Origin: an uncultured Clostridia bacterium
GTDB taxonomy: Bacteria > Bacillota > Clostridia > Oscillospirales > Ruminococcaceae
Length of the DNA stretch: 57,444 nt
Reading direction: 5' to 3'
NCBI GenBank assembly: GCA_945910815.1
Contig: CAMDZD010000012.1
Location: 1-57,444, forward strand
The position numbers and the translations under genes are program-made. Positions 25,158-33,247 of this stretch are shown here, piece after piece. The notes below the pieces were generated by a model. It was not told the origin of the DNA, searched no databases, and saw only the letters and a list, made by a program, of their open reading frames with translations. Position 1 is the stretch's first letter; every line of letters begins with the position of its first letter.

Positions 25158-25436
25158 CTATTCTGCGTAAACAGAAACCTTCTTGCGGTCACGTCCGTAA
25201 CGTTCAAATTTAACCTTTCCGCTTACAGTAGCGAAGATTGTATCATCTGAACCGATTCCAACGCCTGCACCGGGGTGAATGTGAGTGCCACGCTGACGAA
25301 CGATAATATTGCCAGCCTTAACGAACTGTCCGTCTGCTCTCTTAACGCCGAGTCTCTTTGATTCAGAATCACGACCGTTCTTTGTAGAACCAACGCCCTT
25401 TTTGTGAGCGAAGAACTGCATACTGATTTTAATCAT
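25158..25436 (-). CDS. rpmA: 50S ribosomal protein L27, with cleavable N-terminal extension
   Basis: The 92-aa L27 carries the Firmicute extension [10 protein letters not shown] before the normal N-terminus [14 protein letters not shown]. This matches the motif cut by the Prp protease between Phe9 and Ala10, after which L27's tail reaches toward the peptidyl-transferase centre. The prp gene lies just upstream in the operon (3-base gap). The rest is standard L27 ([27 protein letters not shown]). The co-occurrence supports obligatory processing in this organism. Confidence 0.97.
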   Translation of the reverse strand: MIKISMQFFAHKKGVGSTKNGRDSESKRLGVKRADGQFVKAGNIIVRQRGTHIHPGAGVGIGSDDTIFATVSGKVKFERYGRDRKKVSVYAE

Positions 25437-25439
25437 AGG

Positions 25440-25751
25440 TTACACCTCCGAAATAGTGATTTTAATTGTTCTTGGAAATTCCTCTGCTATTGAATCAAGA
25501 TGACAAAGAAACTGATTTATTATCTTATCTGCCGTATCAGGTTCAGCATTTGTGAAACATCTTACAAGGTTTCCCAACGCTCCGACTTTCGGCACGCATT
25601 GGAAATCATAAAGCAAATTTACTGTAAGCTGAACTGCTGAAGAAACTGATGCACAAACAATATCTTTTCCGCTTTCAGCATATCCTGCATGTCCTTTTAC
25701 TTCAAAAGCATAAAAACTTCCGTTCTGACGGTAAAAAACTGCATTAATCAT
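25440..25751 (-). CDS. prp: Ribosomal-processing cysteine protease Prp
   Basis: The 103-aa protein has the Prp catalytic pair: His21 in VKGHAGYAESGKD and Cys33 in DIVCASVSSAV. It is a dimeric cysteine protease that removes the N-terminal extension of L27. Its place between rplU and rpmA is the standard position, and the L27 here carries the matching extension. The stop is 2 bases before the rpmA ribosome-binding region, so translation is probably coupled. Confidence 0.95.
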   Translation of the reverse strand: MINAVFYRQNGSFYAFEVKGHAGYAESGKDIVCASVSSAVQLTVNLLYDFQCVPKVGALGNLVRCFTNAEPDTADKIINQFLCHLDSIAEEFPRTIKITISEV

Positions 25752-25753
25752 AA

Positions 25754-26065
25754 TTAAGCCTTAACAGCTTCAATTCTTACCTGTGTATATGGCTGTCTGT
25801 GACCCTGTTTTCTCTTTTCGCCCTTCTTAGGCTTGTAAGTGAAAACAGTAATCTTCTTAGCCTTGCCGTTCTTGATAACCTTAGCTTCAACTGTTGCACC
25901 GTCAACATAAGGAGTACCAATCCTGATACCGTCCTCAGCACCTACTGCAACGATTTTGTCAAAAGTAACTGTTTCATCAGCTTCAGCAGAAATTTTTTCG
26001 ATAAAGAGAACGTCGCCTTCCTTAACCTGATACTGCTTTCCGCCTGTTTCAATAACTGCGTACAT
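25754..26065 (-). CDS. rplU: 50S ribosomal protein L21
   Basis: The 103-aa protein has typical L21 features: [25 protein letters not shown] at the start and [24 protein letters not shown] at the end. It binds 23S rRNA in the large subunit. It is the first gene of the operon rplU-prp-rpmA-obgE-mrnC-yebC, preceded by a consensus promoter at 26154-26182 and by an untranslated leader able to form a 7-bp stem. Confidence 0.98.
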   Translation of the reverse strand: MYAVIETGGKQYQVKEGDVLFIEKISAEADETVTFDKIVAVGAEDGIRIGTPYVDGATVEAKVIKNGKAKKITVFTYKPKKGEKRKQGHRQPYTQVRIEAVKA

Positions 26066-26148
26066 TTGAAATGCACCTGCCTTTTCAATAAAAACTCGCT
26101 GTGACAGGCGTTAAACAATATAACTTGAGAGCCTGTCTGCATGCGGCT
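26066..26148 (-). promoter_or_regulatory. rplU 5' leader with long-range stem, candidate L21 leader
   Basis: Between promoter and start codon the transcript holds GACAGGC (26137-26131) and GCCTGTC (26109-26103), a perfect 7-bp stem enclosing an AT-rich loop of 21 bases. Leaders upstream of rplU are known in Firmicutes as autoregulatory RNAs (L21 leader). I did not check the covariance pattern. Confidence 0.45.
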
Positions 26149-26153
26149 TAATT

Positions 26154-26182
26154 ATTATATCACAACTGAAAAAAAATGTCAA
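26154..26182 (-). promoter_or_regulatory. Consensus sigma-A promoter of the rplU operon
   Basis: On the minus strand, TTGACA (26182-26177) and TATAAT (26159-26154) are exactly 17 bases apart. This fits the high expression expected of ribosomal genes. The next roughly 220 bases to the right (to 26400) are very AT-rich and I see no gene in them. Confidence 0.9.
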
Positions 26183-26402
26183 GTGTCTGAAAAAATTTTT
26201 CATCTGATTGTGAATATATAACAAGTAAAAATGAATTTATAATCCTGCATTTATGCATATATACGAAAATTATTTTTCAATGCAACTTTTTCATAATTTT
26301 GAATCACTTTATATATATAAAGATAAAAACCCATTTATAATATTTATGGGACAAGACAAAAGAAAGCCAATATAAATTTTTCCTTCTTAAATTCCCAAAA
26401 AA

Positions 26403-26428
26403 ATGCTCCCCGTATTTCAGGGGAGTAT
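26403..26428 (-). terminator. Terminator of the xylanase gene
   Basis: On the minus strand ATACTCCCC pairs with GGGGAGCAT (one G-U) around an 8-base loop, followed by TTTTTTTGGG. It starts about 10 bases after the xylanase stop codon. Confidence 0.8.
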
Positions 26429-26438
26429 TTTTTTATAA

Positions 26439-28325
26439 TTATTCTATGGGAAGTGATTTTACAATGCCTGCGAGATACTGCTGAATTGCAAGTGCATCGT
26501 TAGCGTTTACACCGTTTTTGCTTCCGTGAACATCGGCATTTATAAGACCGCTTTCAGCAAGCTTATTATTATCGGAATCGCCTACAAATGCAGCTATTGC
26601 AACAGCGTCCGCAATATCTACTGAACCGTCAAGATTTGCGTCACCGTAAAGAATATCAGTTTCTGATGATGAAACTGTTGTTACAGTAGTTGTTGTTGAA
26701 GTTGTTTCAGATGTTGTAGCTGTTGTTGCTGATGTAGCAGGAACGTCCAGACCGTCAACTATTGAATAGAAAGCAGGCTTTGCCGTATAATCTTCGTTGA
26801 AAAGCAACGGGGATTTTGAAGCTCTCCAGCTCTTGTCGTCAGTAGTTCCCCAGAATACAACTGCTGAAATATGGTCAGCATATTCAACGCAAGCGTCCAT
26901 AATATCGCTGTAATACTTTGCCTGTGTTTCAAATCCTGCCTCTGAAGTATCGGAAGTAGTTGCATCGAGTTCCGTTACCTGAATGTCAAGACCAGTTTCT
27001 GCAAACTTTGCAAGAGCCTGTTTATATGCTGAAATTCCGGGGAAATTTACATCAAGATGTGACTGCATACCGATACCGTCAATAAGACCTTTTTCCTTAA
27101 GTTCATTAGCCATTTTCACGATAGCATCAGTTTTCTGTGGCATATATTCATTGAAGTCGTTATAATAAAGCTTACAGCCTTCGGGAGCATATTTTCTTGC
27201 GTATTCAAAAGCCGGCTCTATAAATGAATTGTCTCCGAATACCTTAACCCAGCCCGATGTATCAGGATTTGTATTATATCCGCCGGGTTGTCTTGCTGAA
27301 CCGTCATCAAGCCATGCTTCGTTTACAACGTCCCACGCATAGAAATTAACAGTCGGATATTCCTTTTCGAGAGCCTCAAAAACATTCTTTATATAGTTTT
27401 CCATACGCACAAGCATTGTGTCCTTGTCAACCCACGCACCGTCATCAGCATAATTTTCTTTGAAGAACCAGTCCGGAGTCTGACTGTGCCATACAAGAAC
27501 GTGACCTCTTACAGGAACATTATTATCACGGCAGTAATTGAGAATAGTTCTTGCTGATGCAAGATTTATCTGCGGATTGTCATTTCCAGCTTCGATACAG
27601 GCATTTCTGTCAAGAATTGATTCGGGCTTGAGTTCATTTCCGAGAGTAATGCTGTTGAAATGCTTGTCAATAAGGTCTTTTGCAGACTGCGGAGCAAGTT
27701 CTGAAGTAGTAACAGCAGTACCTATTTTAAAGTATGGTGAATAAACGTCTTTCAGTGAGGGAATATCCTGCTGAATCTGATGTACAAAAGCTTTTGCGAG
27801 CTTGAAATCGTCAATATAAAGATTGGTATTATCATTACATTCAAAGTAAATATAAACGTTTGTCATATCCTCTGAAAAGCTAAGTTTTGTTTCAGGAATT
27901 TCAACCCAGTCACCCTGACTTACTACTGATTTAAGGTTACTGTAATGTCTTTCGCCAGATGAATCAGTGTATTCCATACTGAGATTAACATTATTATACC
28001 ATTCTGTTCTTACCCAGGCACTTACAGTGTATTCAACACCAGCCTCACAGCGTTCATCAAGAAGAAACTGAGGGCCGTTCCAGCCTTTTTCTCTTCCGCT
28101 TACAAGCATAGAGCCTTCTCCGGTATGTGCCGAATCCTTTGTTACAGCGATAGTTTCAACACCGCCTCTGCCTGTAAAAGCTGAAACATCGCTGTCATCT
28201 TCAAAACCGCTTGAAAAAATAACATCATCAGCAGTAGTATCTTCTGCGTATACTACCGGAATTGATGTACAGAGCATAGCTGTGCCGATTAAGCCTGAAA
28301 AAATTCTTTTTATTGATTTTTTCAT
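26439..28325 (-). CDS. Cellulosomal GH10 endo-1,4-beta-xylanase with CBM and dockerin
   Basis: A secreted 628-aa enzyme. The signal peptide spans residues 1-27 (cut near VYA-ED). A CBM4/9/22-type binding module spans about 33-178 (FSSGFEDDSD, DWVEIPETKLSF, NLYIDDFKLA). A GH10 barrel spans about 187-527, with acid/base Glu336 in WDVVNEAW and nucleophile Glu452 in VTELDA. A Thr/Ser linker and a C-terminal dockerin (559-625) follow, the first loop reading DANLDGSVDIADAVAI and the second diverged (DVHGSKNGVNANDALAIQQYL). It cuts xylan backbones while docked to a cohesin scaffold. It has its own promoter and terminator. A cohesin-like lipoprotein gene lies just upstream. Confidence 0.95.
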   Translation of the reverse strand: MKKSIKRIFSGLIGTAMLCTSIPVVYAEDTTADDVIFSSGFEDDSDVSAFTGRGGVETIAVTKDSAHTGEGSMLVSGREKGWNGPQFLLDERCEAGVEYTVSAWVRTEWYNNVNLSMEYTDSSGERHYSNLKSVVSQGDWVEIPETKLSFSEDMTNVYIYFECNDNTNLYIDDFKLAKAFVHQIQQDIPSLKDVYSPYFKIGTAVTTSELAPQSAKDLIDKHFNSITLGNELKPESILDRNACIEAGNDNPQINLASARTILNYCRDNNVPVRGHVLVWHSQTPDWFFKENYADDGAWVDKDTMLVRMENYIKNVFEALEKEYPTVNFYAWDVVNEAWLDDGSARQPGGYNTNPDTSGWVKVFGDNSFIEPAFEYARKYAPEGCKLYYNDFNEYMPQKTDAIVKMANELKEKGLIDGIGMQSHLDVNFPGISAYKQALAKFAETGLDIQVTELDATTSDTSEAGFETQAKYYSDIMDACVEYADHISAVVFWGTTDDKSWRASKSPLLFNEDYTAKPAFYSIVDGLDVPATSATTATTSETTSTTTTVTTVSSSETDILYGDANLDGSVDIADAVAIAAFVGDSDNNKLAESGLINADVHGSKNGVNANDALAIQQYLAGIVKSLPIE

Positions 28326-28361
28326 AATAAAATCAAACTCCCTTACAATAATTTTTATTAT

Positions 28362-28390
28362 ATTCTATCACAAAATTCACACAATGTAAA
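28362..28390 (-). promoter_or_regulatory. Promoter of the xylanase gene
   Basis: On the minus strand, TTTACA (28390-28385) and TAGAAT (28367-28362) are 17 bases apart, 37 bases upstream of the start codon. It shows the xylanase gene is transcribed apart from the cohesin lipoprotein gene. Confidence 0.7.
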
Positions 28391-28407
28391 TATATTTTGT
28401 GAAAAAT

Positions 28408-29052
28408 TTATTCTGTAATTTTTATATATCCGTTCTGCCAGTTTGCAAAAGCATATTCCTCCATAGCGGAATCAAACTCAATATTTCTGAAACAGTCAGT
28501 TTTGTATCTGAAAAATTCTATATTATAGACATCTCCCGCCTTTGCATCAGGCGGAACGATGAAATCAATTGATGCTATAACTCCGTTGTAACCGCTGTTG
28601 CTTGAATCCGCTGTAATCATTGTAAGATTATCCATATTTTTTCCGTCAAGCTCATCGGGAGGATTTTCACCCTGCCAGCGTATTGATATTACAGAACTTA
28701 TATACTGACTTGCCTCACCTCTTTCAAAATTCGGAGAACCGTCCAAATCATCGGTTTTAAGGTCAAGGCGGTCGTCAAAAGCTATGTGTATTCCCGAACT
28801 TGACCAACCGTTTACAATTCCTGAAACTGAATATTCTACCGGAACTACTGTGCCGTTTTCGTGGTCTAATTCGGAGTAGCTTATTTCAGTTTCTGAGATT
28901 TTAAGAACTGGCTTTTCAATGCTTTCCGGAATTTCTGTCGTTGTCTGTGATTCTTCGGGAATTATAACGCTTTCACTGTTTTTCGATGACGAACACGAAA
29001 CAGACAGCACAAGAACAGTTAATGCCATAAGCAAGGCTGATATTTTTTTCAT
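28408..29052 (-). CDS. Cohesin-like lipoprotein
   Basis: The 214-aa protein has a signal peptide ending in a probable lipobox (LSVSC, Cys20) and a Ser/Thr/Glu-rich spacer. A single beta-rich domain covers about residues 48-213. Its pattern resembles cohesins: VLKISETEISYSELD, then VVPVEYSVSGIVNGWSSSGIHIAFDD, SGYNGVIASIDFIVPPDAKAGDVYNIEF, and a last strand NGYIKITE. Cohesins bind dockerins and hold enzymes on scaffolds or the cell. Membrane anchoring by lipid would put the binding site at the cell surface. The cohesin call is made by eye from the strand pattern. It has its own promoter and lies next to a dockerin xylanase. Confidence 0.65.
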   Translation of the reverse strand: MKKISALLMALTVLVLSVSCSSSKNSESVIIPEESQTTTEIPESIEKPVLKISETEISYSELDHENGTVVPVEYSVSGIVNGWSSSGIHIAFDDRLDLKTDDLDGSPNFERGEASQYISSVISIRWQGENPPDELDGKNMDNLTMITADSSNSGYNGVIASIDFIVPPDAKAGDVYNIEFFRYKTDCFRNIEFDSAMEEYAFANWQNGYIKITE

Positions 29053-29092
29053 ATAAAAAAATTCCTTTCAATATTTAATCATTATATTTTTT

Positions 29093-29121
29093 ATTATATC
29101 ATGAATTTAAAATACAGTCAA
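29093..29121 (-). promoter_or_regulatory. Promoter of the cohesin-like lipoprotein gene
   Basis: On the minus strand, TTGACT (29121-29116) and TATAAT (29098-29093) are 17 bases apart. GAAAGGAA precedes the start codon at 29052. Confidence 0.8.
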
Positions 29122-29129
29122 TTAAAAAA

Positions 29130-29152
29130 CGGACGGAATAAATTTCCGTCCG
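29130..29152 (-). terminator. Terminator of the long housekeeping series
   Basis: A perfect 9-bp stem CGGACGGAA / TTCCGTCCG with a 5-base loop is followed on the minus strand by TTTTTTAAT. It ends transcription after the transketolase genes, 7 bases beyond the stop codon. Confidence 0.88.
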
Positions 29153-29159
29153 ATTAAAA

Positions 29160-30107
29160 TTATTTAAGCTTTATTGCATTTCTTGTTTTTGCAACTATAT
29201 TTTCAGCACAAAGTCCGAATCTCTTAAGCAGGTCAACGGCAGGTCCCGAACAGCCGTATTCATCATTAACGCCTATTCTGACTACCGGAACAGGACAACA
29301 GCCTGTTACTGCTTCGGCTACTGCTGAACCAAGTCCGCCTATAATACTGTGTTCCTCGACTGTAACTATAACACCGGTATCGCATGCACATTTGCATACA
29401 AGTTCAGTATCAAGTGGCTTTATAGTGTGAATGTTTACTACTCTTGCACTTATTCCCTCATCTGCAAGTGTTTTTGATGCTTCAAGAGCCTCATATACCA
29501 TAAGACCGGTAGCTATTATTGTTACATCAGTTCCCTCACGGAGTACGACACCTTTTCCGAGTTCAAATTTATAGTTATTCTTATCATTGAACACCGGAAT
29601 GGCAAGCCTTCCGAATCGCATATATACAGGGCCTACATAATTTATAGCAGATTCAACAGCCTGTCTTGCCTCAACGTCATCAGCAGGATTGATTATTGTC
29701 ATTCCGGGAATTGTACGCATAAGTGCAATATCTTCATTGCACTGGTGAGTTGCACCGTCCTCACCTACTGATATTCCTGCATGAGTAGCACCGATTTTTA
29801 CATTGAGATGCGGATAACCTATTGAATTTCTGACTATTTCGTAAGCTCTCCCTGCCGCAAACATTGCAAACGTACTTGCAAACGGAATTTTTCCTGTTGC
29901 CGCAAGTCCCGCAGCAACACCCATCATATTGGCTTCTGCAATACCGCAGTCAAAAAATCTGTCAGGATATGCCTTTTTAAAAATACCTGTCTTTGTAGCT
30001 GCCGCAAGGTCGGCATCAAGAACTACAAGATTTTCATATTTTTCCGCAAGGTCTCTGAGACTTTCGCCGTAGCTTTCTCTGGTAGCTTTTTTTATAATAT
30101 CTGCCAT
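29160..30107 (-). CDS. Transketolase, C-terminal subunit
   Basis: The 315-aa protein covers the pyrimidine-binding and C-terminal domains of transketolase (RESYGESLRDLAEKYENLVVLDADL, FDCGIAEANMMGVAAGLAATGK, EDGATHQCNEDIALMRTIPGM). Here the Glu in GIAEANM activates thiamine diphosphate. It pairs with the N-terminal subunit encoded just upstream, separated by 4 bases. Split transketolases are common in Clostridia. The complex moves two-carbon units between sugar phosphates in the pentose phosphate route, useful for an organism growing on xylan. Confidence 0.95.
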   Translation of the reverse strand: MADIIKKATRESYGESLRDLAEKYENLVVLDADLAAATKTGIFKKAYPDRFFDCGIAEANMMGVAAGLAATGKIPFASTFAMFAAGRAYEIVRNSIGYPHLNVKIGATHAGISVGEDGATHQCNEDIALMRTIPGMTIINPADDVEARQAVESAINYVGPVYMRFGRLAIPVFNDKNNYKFELGKGVVLREGTDVTIIATGLMVYEALEASKTLADEGISARVVNIHTIKPLDTELVCKCACDTGVIVTVEEHSIIGGLGSAVAEAVTGCCPVPVVRIGVNDEYGCSGPAVDLLKRFGLCAENIVAKTRNAIKLK

Positions 30108-30111
30108 CTGA

Positions 30112-30951
30112 TTAATCCTCCAAATCCTTTAACTGCTGATTAAGTTCTGCCATAGCCTTTTCGTACTGTTCCTTATTCGGAGCTGAACCGTGCCATGATA
30201 CCTGATTTTCCATAAATGAAACGCCCTTGCCCTTTACGGTTTTCTGAATGATTGCAACGGGCTTTCCTGTAATTGTATCGGCTTCACTGAATGCTTTTTC
30301 AATCTGGTCGAAGTCGTGACCGTCTATTGAAATTACATGCCAGCCGAATGCCTCAAATTTTTTGTCGATAGGTTCGGGGGAACATACTTCCGAAAGTTTT
30401 CCGTCAATCTGAAGTCCGTTATAGTCTACTACTGCAACAAGGTTGTCAAGCTTATAGTGTGAGGCAAACATTGATGCTTCCCATACCTGACCTTCTTCAA
30501 TTTCACCGTCTCCGAGAATTGTATATACTTTATAGTTTTCTGATGAAATTTTTGCTGAAAGAGCCATTCCGCATGCGACTGAAATTCCCTGTCCGAGAGA
30601 ACCGCTTGACATATCAATTCCGTCAATATTTATGCAGGGGTGTCCCTGAAGCTTTGAACCTATATGACGAAGTGTTTTGAGTTCTTCTTCCGGAAAGAAT
30701 CCCTTCAGTGCAAGAATTGAATAGAGTGCCGGAGCTGTATGACCTTTTGAAAGCACCAGTCTGTCACGGTCTTTCATTTCGGGATTTTTCGGGTCAACAT
30801 TCATCTTTTCAAAATAGAGGTATGCAAGCAAATCGCATATTGAAAGTGAACCTCCGGGGTGTCCTGATTTTGCATTGTAAGTTCCCTCAATGACCCCCAT
30901 TCTTGCTTTGCAGGCTATCTTCATAAGATTTTTTTTAATTTTTTCGTCCAT
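30112..30951 (-). CDS. Transketolase, N-terminal subunit
   Basis: The 279-aa protein is the thiamine-diphosphate-binding half, with SGHPGGSLSICDLLAYLYF, LSKGHTAPALYSILAL and the ThDP motif GDGEIEEGQVWEA followed by AVVDYNGLQ. It works with the C-terminal subunit downstream (stop and start 4 bases apart). Its start overlaps the end of the HAD phosphatase gene by 17 bases, which ties it to the same long transcript as rluD and lspA. Confidence 0.95.
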   Translation of the reverse strand: MDEKIKKNLMKIACKARMGVIEGTYNAKSGHPGGSLSICDLLAYLYFEKMNVDPKNPEMKDRDRLVLSKGHTAPALYSILALKGFFPEEELKTLRHIGSKLQGHPCINIDGIDMSSGSLGQGISVACGMALSAKISSENYKVYTILGDGEIEEGQVWEASMFASHYKLDNLVAVVDYNGLQIDGKLSEVCSPEPIDKKFEAFGWHVISIDGHDFDQIEKAFSEADTITGKPVAIIQKTVKGKGVSFMENQVSWHGSAPNKEQYEKAMAELNQQLKDLED

Positions 30952-31777
30952 ATGAACCTCCGTATATATTTTTTTGAATTATCAGGTCAATAAGTTCGGC
31001 AACAGCATTTTCATCGCATGAATTTTTAAGAATAATACCGGCTGATTTTTTCACTTCCGGCTGAGCGTTTGAGGGTACTGCACCGAAATCGGCTTCCTGA
31101 ATCATTTCTATATCGTTGTTATAATCGCCTATTGATATAAATTTCATATTCCGCATACCGTCAAGCTGTCTGTACATTTTAAGTGCAGAGCCTTTAGTTG
31201 ATGACGGTTCAAGCATTTCACAGAAAATATCCGACGATTTAACGAAACTAACTTCATTATATCTCTTTTCGGCAATAAAGTCAACAAGTTTCTGAATATT
31301 TTCCGGTGACGACGCAAAAAGAACTTTCAGCCAGCCCTGAGGGGACATATTTTCGAGCCTGCAGAATTTAACATCAACTCCGCACATTTTGGTATGCAAA
31401 TCCTCATATTCATTATTTTCAAATACATATGCACTGTCTGATTTAAGAACTTCTCCGCCGAGATTTTCAACGCTGTTCATTATTTCGACAGCGATTTCCT
31501 TTGACTTTTCGGGCAGATGTATCTGACAGAGTATTTTTCCGGAATTGTAGTCATAAATCATTGCACCGTTATATAATATAACAGGCATATCAATATGCAA
31601 ATCTTTGATGTAAGGTTCAAATGACTGAATGGTTCTTCCGGTAGCAACCGTAAATTTACCGCCCATACTTCTGAATTTTTCTATTGCCCTGAGATTTTCG
31701 GGAGTTATTTTCTTCTGGAAATTTAAAAGAGTTCCGTCCATATCGGATACAATTACTATATCTGATAAATTTTTCAT
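30935..31777 (-). CDS. HAD-superfamily phosphatase, Cof/YkrA type (IIB)
   Basis: The 280-aa protein has HAD motif I VSDMDGTLLNF near the N-terminus, motif II VATGRT and motifs III/IV ending in GDYNNDIEMIQEADFGAVPSNA. The cap domain is of the IIB type used by sugar-phosphate and flavin-phosphate phosphatases of the Cof family. The start at 31777 has AAGGAG 10 bases upstream; the frame is open to 31804 but that part overlaps the ribosome-binding site. The substrate is not evident. Its 3' end overlaps the transketolase start. Confidence 0.9.
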   Translation of the reverse strand: MKNLSDIVIVSDMDGTLLNFQKKITPENLRAIEKFRSMGGKFTVATGRTIQSFEPYIKDLHIDMPVILYNGAMIYDYNSGKILCQIHLPEKSKEIAVEIMNSVENLGGEVLKSDSAYVFENNEYEDLHTKMCGVDVKFCRLENMSPQGWLKVLFASSPENIQKLVDFIAEKRYNEVSFVKSSDIFCEMLEPSSTKGSALKMYRQLDGMRNMKFISIGDYNNDIEMIQEADFGAVPSNAQPEVKKSAGIILKNSCDENAVAELIDLIIQKNIYGGSYGRKN

Positions 31778-31790
31778 AAAAAATTCTCCT

Positions 31791-32705
31791 TTACTGTTTC
31801 TCAATTATCCGCAGAATTTTTTGAAAATAATCAGGCAATTCACTTGTAAATTCCATATATTCTCCGGTTGTCGGGTGAATAAATCCGATTTTTTTCGCAT
31901 GCAGACACTGACCGTCAATCCCTTTATAAGACTTGCCATAAACATCATCACCAAGTACAGGGTGATTTATATATGAAAGATGTACTCTTATCTGATGAGT
32001 TCTCCCTGTTTCGAGTCTAAGCCTTACATGAGCATATCCTCCGTACTGCTTTATTACTTCGTAATGCGTTACGGCATTTTTTGAATTTTCATAGGTAACA
32101 CACATTTTTTTGCGGTCGGTATGATGTCTGCCTATCGGAGCATCAACAGTTCCAGATTTATCCTTGAAATATCCGCATGCAATTGCCTCGTATTCCCTTG
32201 TAAAGCTGTGAGCCTTAATCTGTTCGGAAAGCTTTACATGTGATATATCATTTTTCGCCACAATAAGAAGTCCGCTTGTATTTTTATCGATTCTGTGAAC
32301 TATTCCGGGGCGGATTACACCGTTTATTCCGGAAAGGCTGTCCTTGCAGTGATATAATAACGCATTTACAAGTGTTCCGTTATAATTGCCGTGTGCGGGG
32401 TGAACTACCATTCCTTTAGGCTTGTTTACTACAAGCAAATCGTTATCCTCATAGACTATATCAAGAGGAATATTTTCCGGCTTGACATCAAGATTTTCGG
32501 GTTCGGGAATTTCGATTTCAATATTATCACCGTCTCTGAGCTTGTAATTTTTGGAAACTGATTTTCCGTTTACAGTGATTTTACTTTTTTCAATCAAATT
32601 CTGAATTGCGGAACGTGTAAGGTTTTCCGTATTTCCGGATATATATTTATCGATTCTCTGACCGGTATCGGATTTTTCTGCATTAAGAATTATATTTTCA
32701 GACAT
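31791..32705 (-). CDS. rluD: RluA-family 23S rRNA pseudouridine synthase, RluD-like
   Basis: The 304-aa protein has an N-terminal S4 RNA-binding domain (about 12-70: RIDKYISGNTENLTRSAIQNLIEKSKI). The catalytic domain holds the motif PGIVHRIDKNTSGLLIVAK with the catalytic Asp, then LETGRTHQIRVHLSYI. The S4 domain plus this motif fits RluD, which makes pseudouridines in helix 69 of 23S rRNA; other RluA members are possible. It overlaps the lspA stop by 8 bases, the usual lspA-rluD pairing. Confidence 0.9.
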   Translation of the reverse strand: MSENIILNAEKSDTGQRIDKYISGNTENLTRSAIQNLIEKSKITVNGKSVSKNYKLRDGDNIEIEIPEPENLDVKPENIPLDIVYEDNDLLVVNKPKGMVVHPAHGNYNGTLVNALLYHCKDSLSGINGVIRPGIVHRIDKNTSGLLIVAKNDISHVKLSEQIKAHSFTREYEAIACGYFKDKSGTVDAPIGRHHTDRKKMCVTYENSKNAVTHYEVIKQYGGYAHVRLRLETGRTHQIRVHLSYINHPVLGDDVYGKSYKGIDGQCLHAKKIGFIHPTTGEYMEFTSELPDYFQKILRIIEKQ

Positions 32706-33186
32706 TCTTTTTTTCTCCGTTTTTCCTGCCGTCTATGAATATCGAATATATACAGAAAAGAACTGCTCCGACTGTAACGCATATATCCGCAAAGTTGAAT
32801 ATTGCAAAGTTAAAAATCTGAAAATCAAACATATCAATAACTTTTCCGCCGTTGAATAGTCTGTCAATAAGATTTCCGATTCCTCCGCTTATCATCAGAA
32901 TCATTGAAGAATAAAAAAGCTTTGAACTCTTTCCGTATCTGATAAGAGCGTATATACAGACTGCTGTTATAATCAGAACGCTGAAGATAAGAAAAAATCT
33001 TTTTCCCGCCATACTTCCGAATATTGCACCTGTATTATAATGCAGAGTGAGGTCAAATATTTTGAAATCCCCGATTTTTATAAAGTCAACACTTTCGTGC
33101 AGTACAAGATTATTAACACACCAGTATTTAATTAACTGGTCGCAGGCTACAAGTAATATTATAGCCGTAACAGCAAATATTATCAT
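32698..33186 (-). CDS. lspA: Lipoprotein signal peptidase (signal peptidase II)
   Basis: The 162-aa protein has four membrane helices. The two catalytic Asp residues are seen in GGIGNLIDRLFNGGKVIDM and FNFADICVTVG. It removes signal peptides from lipidated pre-lipoproteins in the membrane. Several lipoproteins in this window (solute-binding protein, GH5, cohesin-like protein) would be substrates. A terminator separates it from ileS upstream, and rluD overlaps its 3' end. Confidence 0.96.
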   Translation of the reverse strand: MIIFAVTAIILLVACDQLIKYWCVNNLVLHESVDFIKIGDFKIFDLTLHYNTGAIFGSMAGKRFFLIFSVLIITAVCIYALIRYGKSSKLFYSSMILMISGGIGNLIDRLFNGGKVIDMFDFQIFNFAIFNFADICVTVGAVLFCIYSIFIDGRKNGEKKNV

Positions 33187-33211
33187 CTGAAAATCCTTTC
33201 GGTAAAAATAC

Positions 33212-33234
33212 AGCCTGCCGTCAGACAGCAGGCT
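33212..33234 (-). terminator. Terminator between ileS and lspA
   Basis: A 7-bp perfect stem AGCCTGC / GCAGGCT with a 9-base loop is followed on the minus strand by GTATTTTTACC. It lies 13 bases after the ileS stop codon. Confidence 0.75.
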
Positions 33235-33247
33235 TGTTTATTTTAGC

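Noticed and set aside
26183..26402. Possible small RNA or gene in the AT-rich gap between rplU and the xylanase
   Set aside because: Only weak AT hairpins and no convincing promoter, frame or terminator other than that of the xylanase.
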